From: Zelonia costaricensis
Lineage: Eukaryota > Euglenozoa > Kinetoplastea > Trypanosomatida > Trypanosomatidae
Assembly: GCA_030849075.1 (NCBI GenBank)
Contig: JASAOO010003515.1
Span: 24,422 to 88,421 of the forward strand
Direction of reading: 5' to 3'
DNA length: 64,000 bases
Part shown: positions 1 to 8,511 of the stretch, in pieces
Numbering within the stretch: position 1 is the stretch's first letter
Layout: each line of letters begins with the position of its first letter
Made by a program: the position numbers and the translations under genes
Notes under the pieces: model-generated
Databases searched by the model: none
Seen by the model: the letters and a program-made list of their open reading frames with translations, nothing else
Told to the model about the DNA's origin: nothing

Positions 1-291
1 CCAGTGCGCTGGAAGCGGCATCGGAGGCATCCCACAAACGAGGTTGCATACATCGTGCCTGCGTTCGTCAGCTCCGTCACGAGCAGTTCCGCGTTGTGCC
101 TGCGTGTTGATTTGCTGTTTCTGAGCTGGCTAAGGCGGAGCTGCTGGGCACCGATAAGAAACTGTGAAGAAAAGAAGTTCCACACGACAAGCCCCCCCCC
201 CACACACACACACACACTGAAGGAGCGGGGCACCCTCGTAGCGTCGTGAAGGGAGAAGGACGCGGGCTCGGGCGTGTGTGCGGACGCAAGC
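1..291. other. 3' flank of the leftmost gene; no gene seen
   Basis: This stretch follows the stop codon of the 751-residue gene on its coding strand. It holds a C10 run at 192-201 that passes into a CA tract to about 217, which would be a UG tract then poly-G in the transcript. No convincing open reading frame is present on either strand. It is probably 3' UTR and intergenic sequence leading to a gene outside the window. Confidence 0.6.
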
Positions 292-2547
292 CTATTCCTG
301 CCCCCTCTGCGCCGTCCCCGCACTTGGGTGCAGCACAACGCATGCGTAGGCAACGAAGGAGGAAGCAAGCGGATCGACATCCACCACACCCGCCTCCACA
401 GTCAGACGGTGCCCGCTGCGCTGCACGTGATGCAGCACTGCCGCGACGTGCGCACTCAGGGCCGAGGGCCGCATCCGCGCCGTGCACTCGTAAAGGCAGA
501 AGCGGGCAGGACGGGTGCGACTGCTCCGGCCGACCTCCCCTTCCACCAACGCCGTCGTCGAGGCGGCTGTGTCGCCAGCTCGCACCGACACAAGAACGTG
601 GCGCGTCGCATGGGCTACGTGAGGGGCGTCTGCCGACACGGTCATGCGCGCCACCAACGCACGCAAGGCGCTGTCGAGCAGGACTTGCCCGGCGGCAGCG
701 CCGACATCCGCATCCAGTCCCGCGACAGCCTGGGCGGAGAGCGCGCGCGAGGCGCGCAGCTCCACCCTGACAGTCTGGCGTGGTCCATCCAAGGACGCGC
801 TGCGGGGGTCCACCTCGCCCAGGACAACCGTCAGCAGAACGGAACAGCACGCGTCCAGAGCGCCGGGGTGCCGCCAGAACGTCGCCACGCACGGCAGCGG
901 GTGCGCGCTCGCGAACTCGCCGCGGCTAGAGGACGAGGTCAGGGCCGGCTGCGGCGGCGCAGCACAGCTGGAGAAGCGCCTGTCGGAGAGCCACGAAAAG
1001 GGCAGGGCAGAGAGGGCGGCGTGGTAGGGCGGCAGCTGCGCCTCCAGCTCCCTGTCCAGCAGCGGGCACCAGCAGCGCACCGCCTGCGTGGGCCTGTGCG
1101 AACGCGCCACGCCCCCGCTCCCCGGCGCGCCCTCTGCCAGAACCGCTTCCAGAGTCGTGGTGCGGCATAGAGTCGGATACAGTACATGTAGGATGGGCTC
1201 CGCGCTACCGCTGCCAGGCGCGTCACGGGGTCCTTCCACCACACACACGAGCACCTCGACCTCGTGCAGAAGCGGCGCGGCGCCGGTCACCGCCTCCACC
1301 AGCTGCTGCTCCTCCGTGGAGAGGAGGTCGGCGGGGTGCGATGGGGCACACAGCGGGCTCTGCATCCCAAGCACCTCCGCACTCCGCTGCGCTACCAGCA
1401 CCACCTGCAACGAGGAGGCAGGCGAGGAGGTGGAGGTGCTGGTGTCACGAGCAGCAGCAGGGCTGCGCGGCTGCGAGACGAGCACGCCGAGCAGCTGCGC
1501 TTGCACAGATGTGGGCAGACGGGTCACCCACCGCTGCAGGGCTGGCACGAGCCGCTTCTGCTCGAGCGTCTCCAGCAGGCATTCGCGGCCCAGCTGGTCA
1601 GGTGCCACGCTGCGGGCAGCATCGCCGACGGCATCGGCGGCATCGCTGCCACGGAGCGCTGGAGTCGTCATGCCCTCACGCACGAGAGCCACACGCGCAG
1701 CGGTAGGTGGCCCCACGCCCTCCTCAGTGCCAGCCGGCACAAACGCGAGCTGCAGTCCTTGCAGGCGGTTGGGTGTCACCCCCTCCGTGTACGGCTCGTT
1801 GAAACTGCAGAGGCGCATCGCCTCCGCGTGGCTGAGGCGTGCGCTGCTGGCGTCGCGGCGCGCGGAGGCCGCGGCTTCGGCGGCCCAGCGATTGCGCACC
1901 GCCCCCGCCACAGCCGCCCGCCAGCACGCCTGCTTCGCCGCCGCGCTTGCCCCCGGCGCTGCCAGCGCCATCCACGGGCAGCGTGCACACGCGCTGGAGG
2001 CCGCCAGCCCACACGGCAGCGGCTGCAACGACGCGTCAGCCGAGTGCGGCGCCACCCGCCGGCCGTTGCGCAGGAGCACCGTGAACTCAGAGGCGGCGGG
2101 CAGCTGGCGGCATCGTTGCACCCACTCCACCACGGACGCACGTGTGCGCAGAACCGTGCCGGGGGTGACGCCGGCCAGCACAATCCGTCGGCGCACCTCC
2201 GCCACACGTGCGGGCACCTGTGCGGCGGAGGTGGAGCTGCGGGTGCTCATGGAAGGGGTCCGCGATGCTGGCGGCGCCGTCCGCCGTCCCACGAGGAGGC
2301 AGGAGCACCCTGCAGGCACCATGGACTCCGCGATCACGTATGCGCTCTGGCGCGTCGCCCGCAGCGCGCCGGCGGCGCTGCCCACGTAGTCGGTGTGAGG
2401 AGACACAGCCGCGCGGCGGCGAGCCTGATGCGTCTGTGCGGCCCTGCGCAGGAGTTGCTGCTTCACCCATTCGAGCTTCATGAGATAAACGGCGGAAGGG
2501 AAGCAGACCTTCAATGCGGCGCTTCCGCTAGAGGCAAGGCTGGACAT
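292..2547 (-). CDS. Hypothetical protein, 751 residues, no recognised domain
   Basis: This is the last gene of the array inside the window. The frame stays open above 2547 only through a CA-repeat (a THTHTH tract) reached by a TTG codon, so I start at the first in-frame ATG (MSSLASSG). An alternative start is the ATG at 2481 (MKLEWVKQQ). The N-terminus is basic (QQLLRRAAQ, HQARRRAAV) and could target the protein to the mitochondrion. The rest is rich in Ala, Ser and Leu with scattered Cys and no motif I can name; there is no obvious membrane segment or zinc cluster. The coding potential is good because the frame is long and uninterrupted while the opposite-strand frames are GC shadows. The function is unknown. 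Two upstream ATGs sit in its 5' flank (see findings). Confidence 0.8.
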   Translation of the reverse strand: MSSLASSGSAALKVCFPSAVYLMKLEWVKQQLLRRAAQTHQARRRAAVSPHTDYVGSAAGALRATRQSAYVIAESMVPAGCSCLLVGRRTAPPASRTPSMSTRSSTSAAQVPARVAEVRRRIVLAGVTPGTVLRTRASVVEWVQRCRQLPAASEFTVLLRNGRRVAPHSADASLQPLPCGLAASSACARCPWMALAAPGASAAAKQACWRAAVAGAVRNRWAAEAAASARRDASSARLSHAEAMRLCSFNEPYTEGVTPNRLQGLQLAFVPAGTEEGVGPPTAARVALVREGMTTPALRGSDAADAVGDAARSVAPDQLGRECLLETLEQKRLVPALQRWVTRLPTSVQAQLLGVLVSQPRSPAAARDTSTSTSSPASSLQVVLVAQRSAEVLGMQSPLCAPSHPADLLSTEEQQLVEAVTGAAPLLHEVEVLVCVVEGPRDAPGSGSAEPILHVLYPTLCRTTTLEAVLAEGAPGSGGVARSHRPTQAVRCWCPLLDRELEAQLPPYHAALSALPFSWLSDRRFSSCAAPPQPALTSSSSRGEFASAHPLPCVATFWRHPGALDACCSVLLTVVLGEVDPRSASLDGPRQTVRVELRASRALSAQAVAGLDADVGAAAGQVLLDSALRALVARMTVSADAPHVAHATRHVLVSVRAGDTAASTTALVEGEVGRSSRTRPARFCLYECTARMRPSALSAHVAAVLHHVQRSGHRLTVEAGVVDVDPLASSFVAYACVVLHPSAGTAQRGQE

Positions 2548-2607
2548 GACGCCAACATCAATCGAGAAGACACGTGGTGCAGTGACAGAGAGTGAGCACG
2601 TGCACGC

Positions 2608-2665
<58 letters not shown>

Positions 2666-3475
2666 TGGTGCGCGTCAGCGAGAGGAGGCAATGGACGGGG
2701 TGGAGGGGGGTGGGGGGCGAAATGGCGGAAGAAAAGTGGATCGGTTTAGCGGCAGCGATCAGCGCACGGCTCTCAGAATCGGTGCAATGGAGAGCGTCAT
2801 AGAAACTCGCCCTACGCGTGGTGCCGTTGTGGTTGGCCCACGCCACCGGCGGTGTCATCGGCTTCACGAAGCGTGTGCGTGTGCGTGTCTGTCCGTGCGT
2901 CGTACGCGAGTTTCAGGCGCGCCTTGATGCCGCCTCCCCTCCCCCCTCAAGCTGCGCGCCGGTGCGCTCGGGCAAGCGTCTTCTCCTGGAACGATCTGCT
3001 GTAGTTCTTCTCCCGACTCATCGTGGAACACACAGCTCTAGAAGCACGCAGACACGCAGTGCGTCTTATGATAGCGTTGTTCAACAGGGGCAAGAAAGGA
3101 AAGGCACGAGAGGAGTTCGCGTGTGGTGCCGTGTCACGCCGTGAGACACCACGTGGGCCCAACCGAACCCGTCGCCCCCGAGTGCCACCGCTCTCTCTCT
3201 CTACCACGAAAACTCCGATGAAAAAAAGAAGGGGAGAAGAAATCTATGCGCACGGGGTCGATGTACGCGGGGGAAGCGTGGGTGCTCTTGGTGCGAGAGG
3301 GGTGTGTGTGTGTGGGGGGGGGGGGGGTCGGACTGTTAGTGCGGAGAGTGGGAGCGGCGGGAGGGGCGAGGGGGAGGGAGACAGAGAGCAGGTGACTAGC
3401 GTCCAGTTCGCGGTGAGGCGTTGGCCGGAGTTCATCCCGCTCTTTTTTTTTCTCTCTTCCTCGCTTACACCACAC
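2548..3475. other. Intergenic region between the FAM161-like gene and the 751-residue gene
   Basis: No gene is seen. On the coding strand it would be the 3' UTR of the FAM161-like gene followed by the 5' UTR of the next gene. It contains a 25-unit CA tract (read on the minus strand), a poly-C run at about 3316-3327, and pyrimidine-rich stretches at about 3178-3240 and 3350-3390. There is no AG dinucleotide on the minus strand from 2769 down to the ATG at 2547, so the trans-splice site for that ATG must lie at or above 2770. Confidence 0.6.
2609..2660. repeat. TG/CA dinucleotide microsatellite, about 25 units
   Basis: An uninterrupted TG run on the plus strand, CA on the coding strand, lies about 65 bases upstream of the chosen ATG and therefore within the 5' UTR of the gene at 292-2547. 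It is the longest perfect dinucleotide tract in the window. Its downstream edge creates an upstream ATG (2611-2609) followed by a 17-codon reading frame. Confidence 0.95.
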
Positions 3476-6400
3476 TCAGTCGCTGTCGGACGACTCGAAG
3501 CTGTCGTCGCTGTACTCGGCGGCAGAGTTCTTCTTTGCGCCGGATGAGCTCGCTGTCGGCTTGTGAATGGAACTCAAGCTGCTGCTGCCGCTGCTGTCGT
3601 CGCTGCTGCTGGCATCGCTGCTTGAGCTGGAGCTGCGCTTCGACGCCTTCGCGGCGCCCTCCGCGGCAGCCGTCTCGTCCTCCGCCGGCTTGCCCTCCGC
3701 CACGGCTTCGCCACCCGCGCCGTCGGCCGGCACGGCCTCCCCTCCCTCACCCGCGTCCGCCGCGACGGGTGGGGCGGCGAGAATGCTCTTGATAGTGGCC
3801 CCGTCCAGGCCTGTCTCCCGCAGCGACTGCAGGATGCCCTTCTCCGCTTCCACGCGTGCCTTGGACTCCTCGTTGAGGTGCACCGGCTCTGCAAACACCG
3901 GCGGCATCTCCGCGACGCGCTGCCGCATCTCGGCCAGCCGCTCCTTCGCCGCCGCCTCGCTCTCCCGCATCGCCGCGCGCAGCGCCCGCACCTTGTCGGT
4001 GATGGTCCGCTCGTGCTCGGCGTGGTGGTCAACGATGTACGTCGACAGCCGCTTGCGCACCTCGCGACGCCGCTCTGCCACGGCCTTCCAGTACTGCGCG
4101 TCGCCGTCCGCCGTCGTCGTCGCGGCCGTCGGCTCCTCAGCGGGCTTGACGTACTGCGAGTAGACGGCCTGTGTGCGCAGGGCGTGCGCCCGCGTGCCGC
4201 GCGGAGCCGCGCTGTGCGGCGGCGCAGACGGCGGCGGCGCCGTCATGTCCAGCGCCGAGGGCGGCGGTGACGGCGCACCGGCTGCCGCCGCCGCCGGCGC
4301 GCGCTTCTGCTGCGACTTCACCGACGCGCTGCGGTCTCTGCGCGGAGCGGCCGCGGCGGGAGAAGCCGAGGCGGCGCGGGCGGGACGGCGGCCGACCACC
4401 TTTCCGTCCTTTGGGCTGGGCGTGATGGCGAACGGCTTCGGGACGGTGCCAGGGAGCTGACTGCGCTTCTCCGCAAGCTCCGTCCTGTTGCGCGCCCACA
4501 GCGCCTCGAAGTTGGGCACGCCGGGCCGCACGTTGGGCTTGAAGGTCAGCTGGGGGTGGTAGCGGCGCCACTGCGCCTCCTTGTCCGCCTGCGCCGTCGC
4601 CTGCGTCGCGGCCGCGGCTGGTGTGCTGTTGGCGGCTGCAGGAAGAGGGGCGGCGGCCGCGGTGGCCGACGCGGGAGACGCAGCCGACGCCGAAGACGGA
4701 GGCGGGGGAGGGGGAGGAGAAGCCGCACCTGTGGCGCCAGCAACACCGGCACCGCCTGCCCCAGGTACTGGGACCGCGGCGCCAGGTGGGGGCGGCAAGG
4801 ACACGAGGGACGGCGCTGAGGCAGGTGGTGGCGGGGGCAGTGGTGCGGGGACGGGGGCAGCTCCTCCCGCTGTCAGGACGCTCACACTGGACACGGGCAC
4901 CACCGTCGTGGGCGGGCCGCTCTGCAGCGGCGCTGCGGCTGCGGTGCTCGGGGTCCCGGTCGCGCTGATGAGCGACAGTGCCGCGGGCAACGCGTGGCTC
5001 GGCAGCAGCGGGGGCGCCGGCACGGCCACTCCGCTGCCAGTGGGCGGCACGGGCAGCTGGGTGGCGCTGACGGGGACTGCGGGCGGCGGCGCCGAGCCCG
5101 TCGAGGGGCCGGCGGGCACCGACGCAAGTGGCGGCGGCGGCGGCGGAACGGCGGCGGCGGGTGGCGGCACGGCGGGCGCAGGCACCGGCGGCTGTGGCAG
5201 CGAAGCGGGCGGCGGCGGGGGCGGCACCCCACCCGCGGGCGGTGGTGGTGGTGGTGCCGGTGATGCGGGGGCTGCGGCGGTCAGAGGCGGGGCTGCTGGT
5301 TGCCCTGGATGGAGGGAGGCGGCGAGTTTGGGGCTGGGCTGCGGCGCGAGAATCGCTTGGCCCACACCGAAGACCGCCGGCGCCGCCGTCGTGCCCGCCT
5401 GCGCGGCGGCCAGCAGCGCTGCCATGTCGATGCCGCCGGTCGCGTCGTAGCAGCGAGCCGGCGAGGGGCTGGTGAGCAGCGGCATTGCTTGCCGCACCTC
5501 CGCGTCCACCTCGGACTTGCGCACCGCTGCGAGGAACTTGAGCCGCTCGCGTCGCACCCGCTCGTGGTCGCTCAGCGCGGGCCACAGCCGCATGCGCACC
5601 TCCAGCGGGACCTCGTGGTGTGCCTGTTGCGCTGCAGCGGCGTCCGCGCTCTGGGCGCGGCGGCGCTGCTCGTTGCGTGTGACGGGCTTGCCGTCAGGGC
5701 CGTAGGTGACGCCCATGAGCGTCTCGCGTGTGCTGCGCAAGCTTTGGGCCGACACCCGCACAAAGGCGGCCTCCTCTTTGGCGATGCGGGCCCGCTCCTG
5801 CGCGAGCATCTCGATGGCCGCCTTGCGCTGGCACCACTCCTCCACCATGAGCTCGTACTTGTTCATGAAGGTGGTGGGCGGCACCGGATTGGCCTTGAGG
5901 GGCGGCCGACGCCTCTCCTCACGGACCTGGCGCTCCGCCTGTGCTCGCTGCTCGCGGATGCGGGGCGGCTTGACCAACTCACGTGCCTCGAAGGTGAAGG
6001 GCCTGACGTGCCGCATCGTCCGCTCGCGGCGCTCCCGGTAGCCCTGGTAGTCGCCGACGGATCCGAAGTACGTGTTCATGGCCTCGCGGGCGTAGGCTTC
6101 ATACTTGCGCTTCAGCTTCTCGAGCTCGGTGACGCGGTTCTGGTAGCTCCACGGCGCACGCCCAGCCGCCCCCGCTGTCGGGTCCGGCGCTGGTGCGCCA
6201 CTGGCCTGGGGGTCGCTCTGGTGCTGCGAGGTGCCGCGTGCGACCGCGGGGGCACTGTCGCGAGCCCCGAGGCTACGACGGCCAGCGCCCCCCTTAGACG
6301 ACGCGCTCCGCATCGTGGCGGTCACGTCCGGTGTGTTGGAGGAGATCTCGTGAATCCCGCGGCCCGGCTCGAAGTGCGCCTCGGTGGCAGCCGTGCTACC

Positions 6401-6517
6401 GGTCGGTGCCGTGGGAAGCCTGCAGGCGATGCCGAGTGCGTCATGCCCGAGCAGCCCCTCCAGCCGCTCCTGCTCCGCCCGCAGCTCCAGCAGCTGTCCC
6501 GCCAGGGTTTCGTCCAT
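3476..6517 (-). CDS. FAM161-like centriole/cilium protein with a long proline-rich insert
   Basis: The protein has 1013 residues and starts at an ATG (MDETLAGQLLELRAEQ). Three blocks resemble the conserved pieces of the FAM161A/B family. The first, about residues 170-240, reads RPFTFEAREL then PLKANPVPPTTF. The second, about 654-690, has LTFKPNVRPGVPNFEALW and a following KPF motif. The third, about 805-905, is a helical segment with RLAEMRQRVAEMPPVF and then LRETGLDGATI. In animals FAM161A binds microtubules at the centriole inner scaffold and the photoreceptor cilium, so a basal body or flagellar role is inferred here. Unusually, residues about 405-640 are a run of polyproline blocks (PPPPPPAGG, PPPPPPASL) like those that bind profilin or SH3 domains. 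The last 55 residues are Ser/Asp-rich, as in CK2 substrates. The family call rests on motif likeness read by eye, not on an alignment. Confidence 0.65.
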   Translation of the reverse strand: MDETLAGQLLELRAEQERLEGLLGHDALGIACRLPTAPTGSTAATEAHFEPGRGIHEISSNTPDVTATMRSASSKGGAGRRSLGARDSAPAVARGTSQHQSDPQASGAPAPDPTAGAAGRAPWSYQNRVTELEKLKRKYEAYAREAMNTYFGSVGDYQGYRERRERTMRHVRPFTFEARELVKPPRIREQRAQAERQVREERRRPPLKANPVPPTTFMNKYELMVEEWCQRKAAIEMLAQERARIAKEEAAFVRVSAQSLRSTRETLMGVTYGPDGKPVTRNEQRRRAQSADAAAAQQAHHEVPLEVRMRLWPALSDHERVRRERLKFLAAVRKSEVDAEVRQAMPLLTSPSPARCYDATGGIDMAALLAAAQAGTTAAPAVFGVGQAILAPQPSPKLAASLHPGQPAAPPLTAAAPASPAPPPPPPAGGVPPPPPPASLPQPPVPAPAVPPPAAAVPPPPPPLASVPAGPSTGSAPPPAVPVSATQLPVPPTGSGVAVPAPPLLPSHALPAALSLISATGTPSTAAAAPLQSGPPTTVVPVSSVSVLTAGGAAPVPAPLPPPPPASAPSLVSLPPPPGAAVPVPGAGGAGVAGATGAASPPPPPPPSSASAASPASATAAAAPLPAAANSTPAAAATQATAQADKEAQWRRYHPQLTFKPNVRPGVPNFEALWARNRTELAEKRSQLPGTVPKPFAITPSPKDGKVVGRRPARAASASPAAAAPRRDRSASVKSQQKRAPAAAAAGAPSPPPSALDMTAPPPSAPPHSAAPRGTRAHALRTQAVYSQYVKPAEEPTAATTTADGDAQYWKAVAERRREVRKRLSTYIVDHHAEHERTITDKVRALRAAMRESEAAAKERLAEMRQRVAEMPPVFAEPVHLNEESKARVEAEKGILQSLRETGLDGATIKSILAAPPVAADAGEGGEAVPADGAGGEAVAEGKPAEDETAAAEGAAKASKRSSSSSSDASSSDDSSGSSSLSSIHKPTASSSGAKKNSAAEYSDDSFESSDSD

Positions 6518-6554
6518 CTGATCTGCTTGGGCTCTCTCCTCGCACCGGTTTCCG

Positions 6555-6600
6555 CTTCAGTGGCGGCAGAGAGGGAGGGAGGGAAGTGGGGGGAAGGGAT
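6555..6600 (-). promoter_or_regulatory. Candidate spliced-leader acceptor for the FAM161-like gene
   Basis: On the coding strand a CCCTCCCTCCCTCTCTGCC tract (6562-6600) is followed by CACTGAAG. The AG is at 6556-6555, leaving a 5' UTR of about 37 bases with no intervening ATG before the start at 6517. The placement is inferred from the tract-then-first-AG rule known for trypanosomatids. Confidence 0.5.
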
Positions 6601-7628
6601 TAGAGCGGTGCCGCGGCCAACGTGCCACACCCGTGTGGTCTAGTGCGGGGCTCCACTCCTCGGTGATGCGGCGAGGGAAAGTAGCGGCGCACGTGGGGTG
6701 CCAACGGAGAAGGCGCTGCCGCGTTGCGATGATTTCGTTTCCTTTTATTGTATTTTGCGCTCCTTCTCGTCCGGCCGTGCCGTGTGCGTTCTATGAAGGA
6801 GGGGGAGGGAGGTCTATGGGAGGGCGTGTATGATGTGTGTGTGTGCGGAGGTGGGGGAGGGGGGAGGAGAACGGAAAGGAGGCTCTACGGCTGCTGCAAT
6901 GCCGCGGCGTGGCTTGCTTTGCTGGTGGCAAGACCGCCGTGTTGAATGTGGGCCACTGGGGGGAGGGGAGAAGGGGGGGGACCTGGTTGCGTGTGGGGTA
7001 GTGTGCACAACAAATGGAGGGAAAGAAAAGGCACTGCACAACGGAGCGCTTCATCGCAGACGACGGTGTTTGCTGCCAGTGTAGCCAAGTGATCTGTTTG
7101 TTTCTGCTGATGCCGCCGCACAGGTCGCGGAGGAGGGAGGGGAAGCGAAGGGAGGGGGGGGAGGCAGCAGCTTCACACAGCCTTATGAAGTGCGCCGTGC
7201 TGCACCCGCGGAGCAGGACGTGGGCGCACCGGTACGCCGTCTAACCTCACCCCTTTCTCTCTCTCCCACCCCCGTGGGCAGTCGTGCTTGACTTGACTCG
7301 CGCTCTTTCTGGAAGTGCGTGTAGTTTCTACGTCTTGGTAAGCAGCAGTCTACCACGCACGTACGCATGCGTCCAACGCGAGAAAACAAGAAGAAAGAGT
7401 TGTCAGACCCAAGGTCTTCGAGCAGCCGAGTCCGGTGCCATGTCCATCATCTATTCGCTCACTGCACCGCCGTACCCTCCCTCAACCCCCCCCCCGTCTA
7501 GCCCTTGTCCCCTCGCACTCGATCCGCTCCGCATCACCGGCGCCGTCGACACGCGCGCGCCGCCAATAAGATGGTCGCTGATCAAGAGGAAAAGGGATGC
7601 GCGAAAGCGTTGCCGAGGCGTGAAGGTG

Positions 7629-7686
7629 CACAGACACACACATACACACACACACACATACACATACACACGTACACACGTACACA
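7629..7686. repeat. CA-rich dinucleotide repeat with TA interruptions
   Basis: On the plus strand this is a CACA tract broken by TA and GTA units; on the coding strand it is a GT-rich tract. It lies about 0.8 kb downstream of the transporter stop codon, probably in untranslated sequence. Confidence 0.9.
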
Positions 7687-8511
7687 GGCGGACGAACAGG
7701 CATGGAGGGGGGAGAGGGACCGCCGCGTGCGCCAGCGGCAAAGGCACCGCAAAGGACACCAAAGAAGAAAAAGAAGGGAAAGACGAAGAGAGAAGAGGAG
7801 GCACTCGTGTGCTGTGCGAGCTGCCCAGTAGCGTACCTCTCTCCAAGTCGATAAACGGGCACGAGGAAGGGAAGGGGGGAGAGTGAAAGGCGGCCCTGGA
7901 GCATCTGCGCCCATCCACAGCCACCCAAGGACACAGAGGTGCACCTACGGCACTGTCAGCGCAAACTGAACGCTAGTGCGAGGCTGCGTATAGACCCCCC
8001 AAGAGGGGGAGAGGCGCACGTAGAGGGAGCTGTGCATTTGCGCGTGCGTGTGCGTGTCTCTGTGTGAACTCGATACAACAATGGTGGTGGAGAGGGAAAG
8101 GAGGGGGGCAGGAGAGGGCGCAGCGGGCGGTGGAGGGCTGGAATCGAAGGAGAGGCAAACCCCGCTCCCGCCTCCTCGCACCGGAGACTGGCAGAGACGG
8201 CACAGTGGTGGTGGAGCGGGGGGGGGGGAGACCGAAGCCCAAAGGAGTGTCGTAGGAGAGCAGGACAACGTGCAGCGCGTGCGCTGATGCAGTGTGGCAA
8301 GTGAAGTTGGCATGGGGGAGCGGCAGAAAGGAAAGAGAAAGACACAAAAACGGAGCGCAGCGGGGGGCGGCAGGAAGCGGCAAAGCCCCAACTTGCTCTG
8401 GTGAGGGAGGGACGCAGGGCGATTGGGGGATGTACGCTGCCGTCACACCCAAGAAGAAGGGATGACCGCCCTTTCCACAACACAGCACCGCCACGCACGG
8501 TGCAGTGCACG

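Larger units (their letters stand above)
6518..8511. other. Intergenic region, 2.0 kb, between the DMT-like transporter and FAM161-like genes
   Basis: No gene is seen. The part nearest 8511 should be the 3' UTR of the transporter. It contains purine-rich plus-strand tracts at 6565-6600, 6793-6830, 6845-6885, 6958-6980, 7126-7165 and 8084-8120, all of which are polypyrimidine on the coding strand, and a mixed CA/TA repeat at 7629-7686. Minus-strand frames of 120-160 residues here (about 7451-7944) are translations of the repeat and of pyrimidine tracts and look non-coding. Confidence 0.6.

Noticed and set aside
1..2595. Long plus-strand frames of 170-440 codons opposite the 751-residue gene, and similar frames opposite other genes
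   Set aside because: They are antisense shadows made open by high GC; they lack any family motif and run against the uniform transcription direction.
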